A stretch of DNA of 5,035 bases from the NCBI GenBank assembly GCA_002256595.1, contig NOLC01000088.1, forward strand, positions 1 through 5,035, given 5' to 3'. Numbering within the stretch: position 1 is the stretch's first letter; each line of letters starts with the position of its first letter. The stretch comes from Methanosaeta sp. NSP1. Its GTDB lineage: Archaea; Halobacteriota; Methanosarcinia; Methanotrichales; Methanotrichaceae. The notes under the pieces were generated by a model. It was not told the DNA's origin, made no database searches, and saw only the letters and a program-made list of their open reading frames with translations. The position numbers were made by a program, and so were the translations under genes. This document shows positions 1-5,035 of the stretch, one piece after another.

Positions 1-160
1 CGGACCGCGGCTGCGGCCCTATCCTGTGACTGCGACTTTCTGCAGAAGACCCGGCTATCCGGAACCGAGGTTTCCATGGCCCCCCAGGAGGTGGCGGTGG
101 CCGGCCGGGATGTGGTCATATTCGATGACATGATTGCCACCGGCGGGACCATGGCCACAG
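1..160 (+). pseudogene. prs: Second prs allele fragment (internal part), in inverted orientation
   Basis: Read in frame 1 on the plus strand, this stretch encodes Prs from R169 to about A222 in the numbering of the minus-strand copy. It includes the KTR motif, then GRDVVIFDDMIATGGTMATA, which holds the PRPP-binding loop DDMIATGGT that the minus-strand copy lacks. It overlaps that copy's residues 169-202 with identical protein but seven synonymous base differences. The fragment runs off the left edge of the window and stops at the turn near 153-160, where the sequence becomes the reverse complement of the other copy. It is therefore not an independent working gene as shown. The end is approximate, because the bases after 152 could belong to either copy. 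Confidence 0.8.
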
Positions 161-254
161 CCACCTCCTGGGGGGCCATGGAGACCTCTGTTCCGGATAG
201 CCGGGTCTTTTGCAGAAAGTCGCAGTCGCAGGACAGGGCCGCAGCCGCGGTCCT
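1..254. repeat. Imperfect 102-bp inverted repeat (arms 1-102 and 153-254, 50-bp spacer)
   Basis: Aligning bases 1-102 with the reverse complement of 153-254 gives 95 matches of 102 with no gap. The mismatches are at positions 1, 21, 27, 45, 66, 72 and 96 of the left arm. Both arms are coding sequence of prs, not a transposon end or an intergenic hairpin. Six differences are at third codon positions and one is CGG/AGG, so none changes an amino acid. A palindromic CCATGG (149-154) sits at the right edge of the spacer, at the turn. A join of two alleles in opposite directions explains this better than a biological hairpin. Confidence 0.95.
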
Positions 255-758
255 GGCCATGTTCATGGCCCCCTTGTCCGGGGATATGACCACGGGATCA
301 TGCAAGCCCATGCCGCCGATCCGCTCCGCCAAAAGGGGCGTAGCGTCCAGGTTTTCCGCCTGGCAGTGAAAGTGGATCATTATGGATGGAGCATGGATGT
401 TGACCAGATGGACGCTGCCCTCTTTCAGAAAGGGATTGAGGGCAGTGGCCACGGCCCGGGCGGTCATGGGCTCCCCCGGCTGGAAGATCTTGTCCTGGCG
501 GGCGTAGCCGAAGTAGGGCATGACCAGCTTGACTGCCCGCCCCTGGCATATATCCAAAAGCTGGAGGAGATAGACCAGATCCTGATCCGTGGGCGTGGAC
601 TGGATTATGACTATATCGTCATCCAGCTCGCTCTGAATCTGGGAGTACGACTCGCCATCCGGAAATGTCCTGTAATCGCAAAGAGCAAGAGTTTCATTTA
701 AATTTGCAGCCACCCGGCCAGCAAGAAGCTGGGAGGCGGGCCCTCCGATAATCACCAT
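153..758 (-). CDS. prs: Ribose-phosphate pyrophosphokinase (PRPP synthetase), 3' part replaced by a fold-back junction
   Basis: Prs transfers pyrophosphate from ATP to ribose 5-phosphate, making PRPP for purine, pyrimidine, histidine and tryptophan synthesis in the cytoplasm. The ATG at 758 follows an AAAGGTGAT Shine-Dalgarno. Visible family motifs: N-terminal MVIIGGPAS; PYFGYARQDKIFQPGEP (about residues 81-97), the ATP-binding loop; VNIHAPSIMIHF (119-130); SPDKGAM (159-165); and the KTR catalytic motif (184-186) followed by LSGTEV. About 202 residues are genuine; the family is usually near 285. The PRPP-binding loop is missing on this strand: after A202 the sequence turns back on itself, and from 152 down to base 3 the frame stays open but reads the antisense of a second prs copy, which would give a false tail of about 50 residues. 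It lies 25 bp after the TldE-like gene, probably the last gene of the operon seen here. The identity is very secure; the 3' structure is not. Confidence 0.93.
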
Positions 759-761
759 AAA

Positions 762-770
762 ATCACCTTT
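762..770 (-). promoter_or_regulatory. Shine-Dalgarno site of prs
   Basis: The minus strand reads AAAGGTGAT, then TTT, then the ATG at 758. GGTGAT matches the complement of the archaeal 16S rRNA 3' end and fixes the prs start. The site lies in the 25-bp gap after the stop of the TldE-like gene. I see no separate TATA box in that gap, so prs is probably read from the upstream operon. Confidence 0.7.
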
Positions 771-783
771 TAGCTAATCTCTA

Positions 784-2118
784 TCAACTTCCGACTACCT
801 TCATTCGCAGCTTAACCGTGGGGGTGACGATGGAGCCTACAGAGCGCACGTCTCTTCCCACCTCAATCTCCTTTAAGAGATGGAAGATATTTCCGGCCAG
901 CATCAGGGATCTAATGGGCCGGCCCTGCTCTCCCGGTGAGATGGCAAAGGCATTCCTGGCCTCCACCGAGAAGTCCCCGGAGATGGCATTGGCGGTATGG
1001 GCGCCTATGAGGCCGGATACCGCATAACCGCGCGTCTCCTCCAGGAGATTGCAGCTCTCTGAAGAGCTGACGATGAAGTTTCTCGCTCCCACCCGCGGCA
1101 CAGCAGTGTACCCGGAGCGCATGGCATTTCCCGTGGACCGGACTGAATCCTTTCCTGCCGCATAGCTATCATAAAGATAGCCTTGCAGGATGCCGCCATC
1201 CACCAGGACCGTTTTCTGGGATGGCACACCCTCGCCGTCAAAGGCTGAGCTGTCTATGCCCCCGGCAAGGAGACCGTCATCCACTATCACCAACCTCTCC
1301 GAGGCGATCATATCCCCCCGCCTTGAGGCCAGGGCTGACCGACCCTTCTGGACGTTATCCGCCAGCAGGGCTGGAATCAGGGTGGACTCCAATAGCTCGG
1401 CCACCGCTTGGGGCCGCAGCAGGACATCGAAGGTGCCGCTTTCTGCCTTGCCCCCTCCCAGAGAGGATCGGGCCATCTCTGCTGCGCTCCTTCCTACCTC
1501 CTCCAGAGAGGGCTCTAAGCGGCGCGAGATGCTAAATTCGCTTCCAGTGGCCACATCCGCTCCCCTGGCAATGGCCTCCATAGAGGCCTGCATGAGTGTC
1601 CCCGCCTCCTCCATCTCCAGACCCCAGGAGTTGATTATAAAGCCGGAGCCGCTGGCGCAGGCCAGTCCTCCCGAGACCGGCTCTGCCCCGGCCACATCGG
1701 AGCAGCCTGCAACCAGGCCCTCAGCCAGCTCCAGGCACTCCTCCGCCCCTGCCTCAGCCAGACGGGGATCAAAGATGTTTTCCGGCTGCGTTACCCTCTC
1801 CGGCCTGGGAAAGCCCCGCCAGGCCGGATCAGAACCGCGGGCCCGCGCCGATTGAACTGCGCTCCTGGCCACGGAGGCGAGCAGCGACATATCGCTGGTG
1901 CTGGAAAAGCCCACTGCTCCTGATACAACCGCCCGCAGCCCCAGGCCGCGGTGCAGGCTTTGGCTGGCCAGCTCCACCTGAGCCCGGCGCAGATCGATGG
2001 CATAGGATAAAGAGGCCATGCCGTAAACCTCGGCTTCCTCTGCCCCAGCCGCAATCGCTAATGAGAGCAGCTCGCGGGCTTCAGGCAGAAGGCTATCCGA
2101 TGTATCTGAGATCCTCAT
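784..2118 (-). CDS. PmbA/TldE-like subunit of a TldD/TldE-type protease
   Basis: This 444-residue protein belongs to the TldD/PmbA (modulator of DNA gyrase) family. In bacteria TldD and TldE form a heterodimeric metalloprotease that trims peptides and unfolded substrates; TldD carries the HExxH zinc site and TldE/PmbA does not. No HExxH occurs here, so I assign it to the TldE/PmbA side. Family landmarks: an N-terminal helical region with VELASQSLHRGLGLRAVVSGAVGF (about 48-71); FDGEGVPSQKTVLVDGGILQGYLYD (about 293-317) with RSTGNAMR soon after; and GLIGAHTANAISGDFSVEARNAF (369-391) in the C-terminal beta domain. Length is normal. The ATG overlaps the stop of the PAC2 gene as ATGA, with GAGGT upstream, so translation is probably coupled. 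No TldD partner is in the window. The family is clear; the substrate is unknown. Confidence 0.9.
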   Translation of the reverse strand: MRISDTSDSLLPEARELLSLAIAAGAEEAEVYGMASLSYAIDLRRAQVELASQSLHRGLGLRAVVSGAVGFSSTSDMSLLASVARSAVQSARARGSDPAWRGFPRPERVTQPENIFDPRLAEAGAEECLELAEGLVAGCSDVAGAEPVSGGLACASGSGFIINSWGLEMEEAGTLMQASMEAIARGADVATGSEFSISRRLEPSLEEVGRSAAEMARSSLGGGKAESGTFDVLLRPQAVAELLESTLIPALLADNVQKGRSALASRRGDMIASERLVIVDDGLLAGGIDSSAFDGEGVPSQKTVLVDGGILQGYLYDSYAAGKDSVRSTGNAMRSGYTAVPRVGARNFIVSSSESCNLLEETRGYAVSGLIGAHTANAISGDFSVEARNAFAISPGEQGRPIRSLMLAGNIFHLLKEIEVGRDVRSVGSIVTPTVKLRMKVVGS

Positions 2119-2771
2119 CCCCGCCCGACCTCAATGCCCAGGATGCGGCACAAAATTCGCAGCACCTCCGAGGCGGCCTTGGGATCGACCAGATATCCGG
2201 AGGTAACGCCCATGAGGCAGATGGCATCTATCCCCCGCAGGGCTCCCATGCCCAGCAAGAGACCGGAGACGCCGATGATGCCGCCCCCAGGCTCGTTCTC
2301 ATGAAAGAGGACGCCATTTTCTTTCATCTCCTCCACCAGCGGGAGACTGCTGGCTGCTCCCATGACCGTGGACTTATCCACGAACTGGCCGGTTCCATAG
2401 CCCCCCAGGGCATAAATCCTCTTCACATGATAGCTTTCCGCTATGTCCAGGAATATGCCGCACAGCTCGTAATGCCCTTCATTGGTGGCGCTCTGGTAGT
2501 CGCCGATGAGAATGAGCAGGTCGGGCTCGCCGTCCTTGCCCCGGTAGGCATAGATCTCATTTCGGACCTGCCGGATGGTGCCGTCGGGATTGACCATGAC
2601 CTGAGGCGGAAAATGGGGCGAGTAGATCTCCATTATTTTTTCCGCATCCAGTTCCTCTACCATGTGGTCTGCTACCAGCTTTCCCACATGGCCCACGCCG
2701 GGCAGCCCCTCCACCAGAATAGGATTATTCAGGGCTACCTCCTTAATACGGACGACCGTGGTCTCTTTCAT
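2115..2771 (-). CDS. PAC2-family protein (proteasome assembly chaperone-like)
   Basis: This 218-residue protein matches the archaeal PAC2 family, related to eukaryotic proteasome assembly chaperone 2 and to archaeal PbaA/PbaB, which bind 20S proteasome alpha subunits. Visible features: ILVEGLPGVGHVGKLVADH (about 18-36), the nucleoside-phosphorylase-like first strand and glycine loop; SPHFPPQV (51-58); LLILIGDYQS (85-94); YALGGYGTGQ (110-119); GIIGVSGLLLGMG (164-176); and SGYLVDPKAASEVL near the end. The C-terminus, GIEVGRG, lacks the HbYX motif that some Pba proteins use to dock on the proteasome. I chose the ATG at 2771 because AGGAGG lies 6 bases before it; a start 16 codons upstream would run into nop10. 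The stop overlaps the TldE-like start. A role in proteasome assembly is inferred from family only. Confidence 0.9.
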   Translation of the reverse strand: MKETTVVRIKEVALNNPILVEGLPGVGHVGKLVADHMVEELDAEKIMEIYSPHFPPQVMVNPDGTIRQVRNEIYAYRGKDGEPDLLILIGDYQSATNEGHYELCGIFLDIAESYHVKRIYALGGYGTGQFVDKSTVMGAASSLPLVEEMKENGVLFHENEPGGGIIGVSGLLLGMGALRGIDAICLMGVTSGYLVDPKAASEVLRILCRILGIEVGRG

Positions 2772-2772
2772 A

Positions 2773-2931
2773 TCAGTCCTCCTCTGCCAGTGCTCTCCTG
2801 TATCTGCCGTAGGGATCATCGGGAGAGAACCGGGGCGGCTTGGTCATAGCGGCACTCCCCCCGCAGGCGGGGCAGATCTCCTTTAAGGTGTATCGGCCGC
2901 AAGCGGTACATCGGAGGATCTTGGATCTCAT
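2773..2931 (-). CDS. nop10: H/ACA RNP component Nop10
   Basis: This 52-residue protein begins MRSKILRCTACGRYTLKEIC and ends near RRALAEED. Nop10 is the small scaffold subunit of archaeal H/ACA ribonucleoproteins, which with Cbf5, Gar1 and L7Ae convert target uridines in rRNA to pseudouridine. The N-terminal zinc ribbon is visible as C8-x2-C11 and C20-x2-C23. It is followed by the conserved linker with PPRFSPDDPYGRYRR (about 32-46), whose C-terminal helix packs on Cbf5. Length is typical. The ATG overlaps the aIF2-alpha stop as ATGA, and its own stop is one base before the ATG of the PAC2 gene. Its only obvious Shine-Dalgarno candidate is too distant, so coupling to aIF2-alpha translation is likely. 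Confidence 0.95.
   Translation of the reverse strand: MRSKILRCTACGRYTLKEICPACGGSAAMTKPPRFSPDDPYGRYRRALAEED
2778..2783 (-). promoter_or_regulatory. Shine-Dalgarno site of the PAC2 gene
   Basis: A perfect AGGAGG on the minus strand lies 6 bases before the ATG at 2771, inside the last codons of nop10. It decides between the start at 2771 and the longer frame beginning at 2819. Confidence 0.8.
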
Positions 2932-3701
2932 GCTTCTCTGAGGAATGTGCCCTCTCCGCCATGCAGTTCCATGTATTTGATCACAGCCTGGGCGGATTTC
3001 TTGAGAACAGACTCAGCACTTTTGTAATCCGGCGCTGTTACATGAATGCGATAGCGGGGCGCTCCGATATAGGTGATGGCGACTGTGGCGCTTTTATCCT
3101 TTATGCGCCGGGCCTGCTTTAAAGCCTTCTTGACCACCTCTACACCGTCCGGAGCTGGAGAGGTTATGTCCACATAGCCGCTGATGTCCACCGACGGCAG
3201 CTTGACATTATCCCGGGAGAGGCTCTCTAAAATCCCCACATCTTCTTCAGTGAGATTTGCGTCTGCCAGGGCATCTGGCCCGCTGATAGCCGCCTCCTCC
3301 ATGGCCAGATAGAGACTGTCGTAAGATGCCATCAGAGCATCGGCCACACGCTTTGCTTCATCGGGCTTATCTTTGTAAGCCATCTCCAGCCATTTCCAGG
3401 CCTTCTGGTCCGCCTTCCATTCCTGAATCTTCTCCCGGCGCTGATGCTCATTGACATCCTTGAGGGATAGATCGATGTGATGCCTGGATGTGTCTACATG
3501 CAATACCTTGCAGACTATCTTCTGCCCTTCCCGCACGTGGTCGCGAATGTATTTGATCCATCCGCTGGCCACCTCCGAGATGTGAATCAGGCCCTGTTGG
3601 CCGGAATACTCGTCCAAAGAGACGAAAGCTCCGAAGTCCACGACCTGGGTCACGGTGCAGACGACTAGAGATCCGGGCTCTGGCCAGCCCTCACGTTGCA
3701 T
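2928..3701 (-). CDS. eif2a: Translation initiation factor aIF2 subunit alpha
   Basis: The alpha subunit of the archaeal heterotrimeric aIF2 helps deliver initiator Met-tRNA to the small ribosomal subunit. The 257-residue product has the three expected domains. An S1 domain covers about residues 8-85, with GSLVVCTVTQVVDFGAFVSL, then QGLIHISEVASGWIKYIRDHV and HHIDLSLKDV. A helical middle domain covers about 90-170. A C-terminal alpha-beta domain (about 175-250), which contacts the gamma subunit, includes ATVAITYIGAPRYRIHVTAP. Length is close to the usual 260-275. The ATG at 3701 is preceded by GAGTGAT, 5 bases away, which also contains the rps27e stop codon. Its own stop overlaps the nop10 start. 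Confidence 0.96.
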   Translation of the reverse strand: MQREGWPEPGSLVVCTVTQVVDFGAFVSLDEYSGQQGLIHISEVASGWIKYIRDHVREGQKIVCKVLHVDTSRHHIDLSLKDVNEHQRREKIQEWKADQKAWKWLEMAYKDKPDEAKRVADALMASYDSLYLAMEEAAISGPDALADANLTEEDVGILESLSRDNVKLPSVDISGYVDITSPAPDGVEVVKKALKQARRIKDKSATVAITYIGAPRYRIHVTAPDYKSAESVLKKSAQAVIKYMELHGGEGTFLREA

Positions 3702-3706
3702 TGCAG

Positions 3707-3713
3707 ATCACTC
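3707..3713 (-). promoter_or_regulatory. Shine-Dalgarno site of aIF2-alpha, overlapping the rps27e stop codon
   Basis: The minus strand reads GAGTGAT, then CTGCA, then the ATG at 3701. The TGA inside the site is the rps27e stop, so ribosomes ending rps27e finish on top of the aIF2-alpha binding site, which favours coupled translation. Confidence 0.6.
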
Positions 3714-3875
3714 TAAGACTTCTACTACGGTGGTCTTAATTTCAGCCTTGCCCCCGGTGGGCTCGGCTAAAGTGCGCCCGCAGACCAGGCATTTGACCAC
3801 AGTAGAGGCGTGAGCGAATATAACCTGCTCGTTCTCGCAGTCGTTGCACTTCACCTTGACGAACTTGGATGGCAG
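3708..3875 (-). CDS. rps27e: Small ribosomal subunit protein eS27 (S27e), non-canonical start codon
   Basis: The frame encodes [19 protein letters not shown] and continues through [23 protein letters not shown] to VVEVLE, an unmistakable archaeal S27e. This is a zinc-ribbon protein of the 30S subunit, and its CxxC pairs lie at residues 10/13 and 29/32. Length from the CTG is 55 residues; family members are usually about 55-65. The start is uncertain. The frame upstream, as far as its preceding in-frame TAA, contains no ATG, GTG or TTG. I placed the start at the CTG at 3875 because GGAGGG lies 6 bases before it. The alternative is an ATA at 3881 that overlaps the rpl44e stop as ATAA, giving two extra residues. 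A sequencing error is also possible. The gene sits 2 bp after rpl44e and 6 bp before aIF2-alpha. Confidence 0.9.
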   Translation of the reverse strand: MPSKFVKVKCNDCENEQVIFAHASTVVKCLVCGRTLAEPTGGKAEIKTTVVEVLE

Positions 3876-3877
3876 AC

Positions 3878-4159
3878 TTATCCCTCCACCAGATCGAACT
3901 TGCCGGCCCGGAAGCCTGGACGGTTATGGGCTTTCTTGCAGGTGTTGCAGCGGTAGCGCAGGTTAAGCCTCTTGACGGGCTTGTCTCCGCCCGGAACTTT
4001 GGAGAACTTTCCCTGATTTCCTATTCCATTGGCCCGCAGCTTCTGCCTGGAAATATGGGTCATGGAGGAAGCCCGGCCTTTTCTCACCCTCTCCACGGTC
4101 TGGGGGGTATGCTTTTTGCAGAACGGACAATAAGCGTTAAGCTTTTTTGGCATCTTCAC
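3878..4159 (-). CDS. rpl44e: Large ribosomal subunit protein eL42 (L44e)
   Basis: L44e is a zinc-binding protein of the archaeal and eukaryotic 50S/60S subunit, near the E site. The 93-residue product starts [18 protein letters not shown], carries CxxC pairs at 11/14 and 71/74, and contains the conserved stretch [17 protein letters not shown] (45-61) followed by [13 protein letters not shown]. Length is typical. I take the GTG at 4159 as the start because MKMPKK matches the usual archaeal N-terminus. The in-frame ATG at 4153 would drop the first two residues and has poorer Shine-Dalgarno spacing. The GTG lies 6 bp after the GINS stop, and the GAGAGATGAT ending the GINS gene may serve as a weak ribosome site. 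Confidence 0.95.
   Translation of the reverse strand: MKMPKKLNAYCPFCKKHTPQTVERVRKGRASSMTHISRQKLRANGIGNQGKFSKVPGGDKPVKRLNLRYRCNTCKKAHNRPGFRAGKFDLVEG
3882..3890 (-). promoter_or_regulatory. Shine-Dalgarno site of rps27e
   Basis: The minus strand reads GGTGGAGGG, inside the last codons of rpl44e. GGAGGG is 6 bases from the CTG at 3875 but directly abuts the ATA at 3881. Spacing therefore favours CTG as the start of rps27e, similar to the 6-base spacing before the PAC2 gene. Confidence 0.55.
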
Positions 4160-4165
4160 TTTTTA

Positions 4166-4732
4166 TCATCTCTCAAACTTCACTATGCAGGCTAAATTTT
4201 TATTGCGCAGATTTCTGGCGTGAACGGCCGGGATCATAGCCACATCGTCCTTGCGGAGAAGGTAATTTCTCCCGTCTACACCCACGAACAGAGGAACACT
4301 ATCCAGTAGCCGCACAACCTCGTATTCCCGACATATATCTTTTTTGCCCGTTAAAGGCCTTTCGGTGCGAGATACATGGGCCAGTATGGCCTCCCGGCCG
4401 GTGGCTATGGCCGATAGCATCTGCCGGTAGATCTCCTCCTCCTCTTCGGTCATGCCGAAGAAGCTCTCCTCCCGAGCAGCGGAGCGGGCGCTTCGCAGGG
4501 CCCGGCGGACGATCTTCTTCGCCCTCTGGTCTATGAGCTTATTGACGCTGTTCTTCTCGCTCTTCAGGGTGTCTTGCAGGATCTGAGCCTCTACGCTGAA
4601 GGGGTCTTGCAGCGATGAGAGCTCCTGCCCCAGGCCGGCCAGGTAGACGCCCACCTGCCGGTAAAAATCCTTGTCCAGATGCTGAAGCTCTGCTGATTTG
4701 CGCTCTTCTCGAAGCGCATTGGCCAGATCCAA
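4166..4732 (-). CDS. GINS complex subunit, Gins51/Gins15 type
   Basis: Archaeal GINS binds MCM and the GAN/RecJ-like protein as part of the CMG-like replicative helicase. This 188-residue product has the A-B order typical of the Gins51 (Sld5/Psf1-like) subunit. A helical A domain covers about residues 1-115: LREERKSAELQHLDKDFYRQ, then basic KLIDQRAKKIVRRALRSARS, then acidic TEEEEEIYRQMLSAI. A small C-terminal B domain (about 137-188) contains VPLFVGVDGRNYLLRKDDVAMIP. I chose the TTG at 4732 because GGTGG lies 7 bases upstream, the N-terminus then matches the family, and it falls downstream of the TATA-like box. The longer frame from a TTG at 4780 adds 16 residues without family likeness and would begin at or before the likely transcription start. 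Neighbouring priS supports the replication role. Confidence 0.9.
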   Translation of the reverse strand: MDLANALREERKSAELQHLDKDFYRQVGVYLAGLGQELSSLQDPFSVEAQILQDTLKSEKNSVNKLIDQRAKKIVRRALRSARSAAREESFFGMTEEEEEIYRQMLSAIATGREAILAHVSRTERPLTGKKDICREYEVVRLLDSVPLFVGVDGRNYLLRKDDVAMIPAVHARNLRNKNLACIVKFER

Positions 4733-4739
4733 TTCCTTT

Positions 4740-4744
4740 CCACC
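4740..4744 (-). promoter_or_regulatory. Shine-Dalgarno site of the GINS gene
   Basis: GGTGG on the minus strand is 7 bases from the TTG at 4732. No comparable motif precedes the alternative TTG at 4780, so this site supports the shorter protein. Confidence 0.55.
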
Positions 4745-4783
4745 TTTTTGCTCTTGCGCGGGCCTGTTATCTGAGATCAAACG

Positions 4784-4791
4784 ATATATAG
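4784..4791 (-). promoter_or_regulatory. Probable archaeal TATA box upstream of the GINS gene
   Basis: On the minus strand the gap after priS reads GATAAATCTATATATCG, an AT-rich island in otherwise GC-rich DNA. CTATATAT resembles the archaeal TATA box, with a purine-containing stretch before it that could act as a BRE. Archaeal transcription usually starts about 25 bases downstream, here near 4763, leaving a leader of roughly 30 bases before the TTG at 4732. It could be an internal promoter for the GINS-to-prs genes in addition to read-through from priS. No experiment is implied; this rests on sequence only. Confidence 0.5.
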
Positions 4792-4804
4792 ATTTATCAC
4801 TTCT

Positions 4805-5035
4805 TTAGGCCCTGCCCCTTGCCTCAGCCACGCCCCGGGCCATGAGAAAGATGGCGACGCAGGCGGGAAGCTCCGCCGGCCCCTCCGATAAATTGTAGCT
4901 CTGGCCCTTCATCTCCGTGCAAAAGGGCTTCAAGATCTGAACCGGCAGGGGCTCGTCTCCGAAGACCACGGCATCGTCCAGCGGATCGAAGTCCTCCAGG
5001 TCCCCAAGGGTTAAAGGTGTCACCCGCAGCCCTGC
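4805..5035 (-). CDS. priS: DNA primase small (catalytic) subunit PriS, C-terminal end only
   Basis: The frame is open from the right edge to the TAA at 4807-4805 and gives 76 residues starting AGLRVTPLTLGDLEDFDPL. PriS synthesises primers at the archaeal replication fork together with PriL. The fragment corresponds to the end of the family: the tail of the HGKxGL-type segment (only its GL remains in view), then FDPLDDAVVFGDEPLPVQI, an NLSEG turn, and ELPACVAIFLMARGVAEARG, matching the closing helix of archaeal PriS. The catalytic aspartates lie outside the window, so activity cannot be judged. A GTG at 5023 is an internal codon, not a start. It stands next to the GINS gene, as in many archaea. 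Confidence 0.88.
   Translation of the reverse strand, partial: AGLRVTPLTLGDLEDFDPLDDAVVFGDEPLPVQILKPFCTEMKGQSYNLSEGPAELPACVAIFLMARGVAEARGRA

Noticed and set aside
1..254. Transposon terminal repeats or a regulatory hairpin
   Set aside because: Both arms are conserved prs coding sequence with silent differences only; there is no transposase, target duplication or T-run.
76..369. 97-codon plus-strand open frame as a gene of its own
   Set aside because: Its first part is an internal piece of the second prs allele and the rest is the antisense of the other copy; the ATG at 76 is Met194 of Prs, not a start.
210..701. 163-codon plus-strand open frame
   Set aside because: It is the antisense of prs and crosses the edge of the fold-back; the minus-strand frame has the PRPP synthetase motifs.
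1190..1855. 221-codon plus-strand open frame
   Set aside because: It lies entirely opposite the well-supported TldE-like gene, is rich in Ser/Pro/Arg typical of antisense reading in GC-rich DNA, and matches no family I recognise.
2772..2819. Longer N-terminus of the PAC2 protein starting at 2819
   Set aside because: It would overlap most of the second half of nop10, lacks family similarity, and the ATG at 2771 has a perfect AGGAGG.
2061..2849. 262-codon plus-strand open frame
   Set aside because: It is antisense to the PAC2 gene and parts of its neighbours, all of which have clear family motifs and ribosome sites on the minus strand.
4733..4780. GINS start at the TTG at 4780
   Set aside because: There is no Shine-Dalgarno, it lies right next to the TATA-like box, and the 16 added residues do not look like the family N-terminus.
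1..5035. CRISPR array, tRNA, rRNA, mobile element or defence system
   Set aside because: I saw no repeated spacer pattern, tRNA-like cloverleaf, rRNA signature, integrase or transposase; almost every base is in a recognised housekeeping gene.

Overview
This window looks like part of a euryarchaeal chromosome, most plausibly a methanogen. A Methanothrix/Methanotrichales-like source is my guess from protein style and the moderately GC-rich composition; no 16S rRNA or pathway marker is present to settle it. The archaeal assignment is firm: the window carries archaeal/eukaryotic-type primase (PriS), a GINS subunit, L44e, S27e, aIF2-alpha and Nop10. It is densely coding, and every gene lies on the minus strand, so the genes read from high to low coordinates.

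Layout in order of transcription: priS (3' end only, 5035-4805); a 72-bp gap with a TATA-like promoter; a GINS subunit (4732-4166, TTG start); rpl44e (4159-3878, probable GTG start); rps27e (3875-3708, with no canonical start codon); aIF2-alpha (3701-2928); nop10 (2931-2773); a PAC2-family proteasome-assembly-chaperone-like gene (2771-2115); a PmbA/TldE-like gene (2118-784); and prs, ribose-phosphate pyrophosphokinase (758 downwards). Junctions are ATGA overlaps or gaps of a few bases, apart from 25 bp before prs and 72 bp before the GINS gene, so this looks like one long, translationally coupled operon.

The block priS-GINS-L44e-S27e-aIF2alpha-Nop10 is a gene cluster known to recur in archaeal genomes and taken to link DNA replication with ribosome function. 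Primase and GINS act at the replication fork; L44e and S27e are zinc-binding ribosomal proteins; aIF2-alpha brings initiator tRNA; Nop10 belongs to the H/ACA pseudouridylation RNP. The PAC2 and TldE genes add protein-quality-control or peptide-processing functions, and prs supplies PRPP for nucleotide synthesis.

The most unusual structure is at the left edge. Bases 1-102 and 153-254 form an imperfect inverted repeat, and both arms encode the same stretch of Prs, on opposite strands. The arms differ at 7 of 102 positions and every difference is synonymous, so they are two diverged functional alleles joined head-to-head in the middle of a gene. A chimeric join of two related strains is the likely explanation. 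The second point of interest is rps27e, whose reading frame has no ATG, GTG or TTG upstream of its conserved region. I found no evidence of a new multi-gene system, mobile element, CRISPR array or RNA gene.
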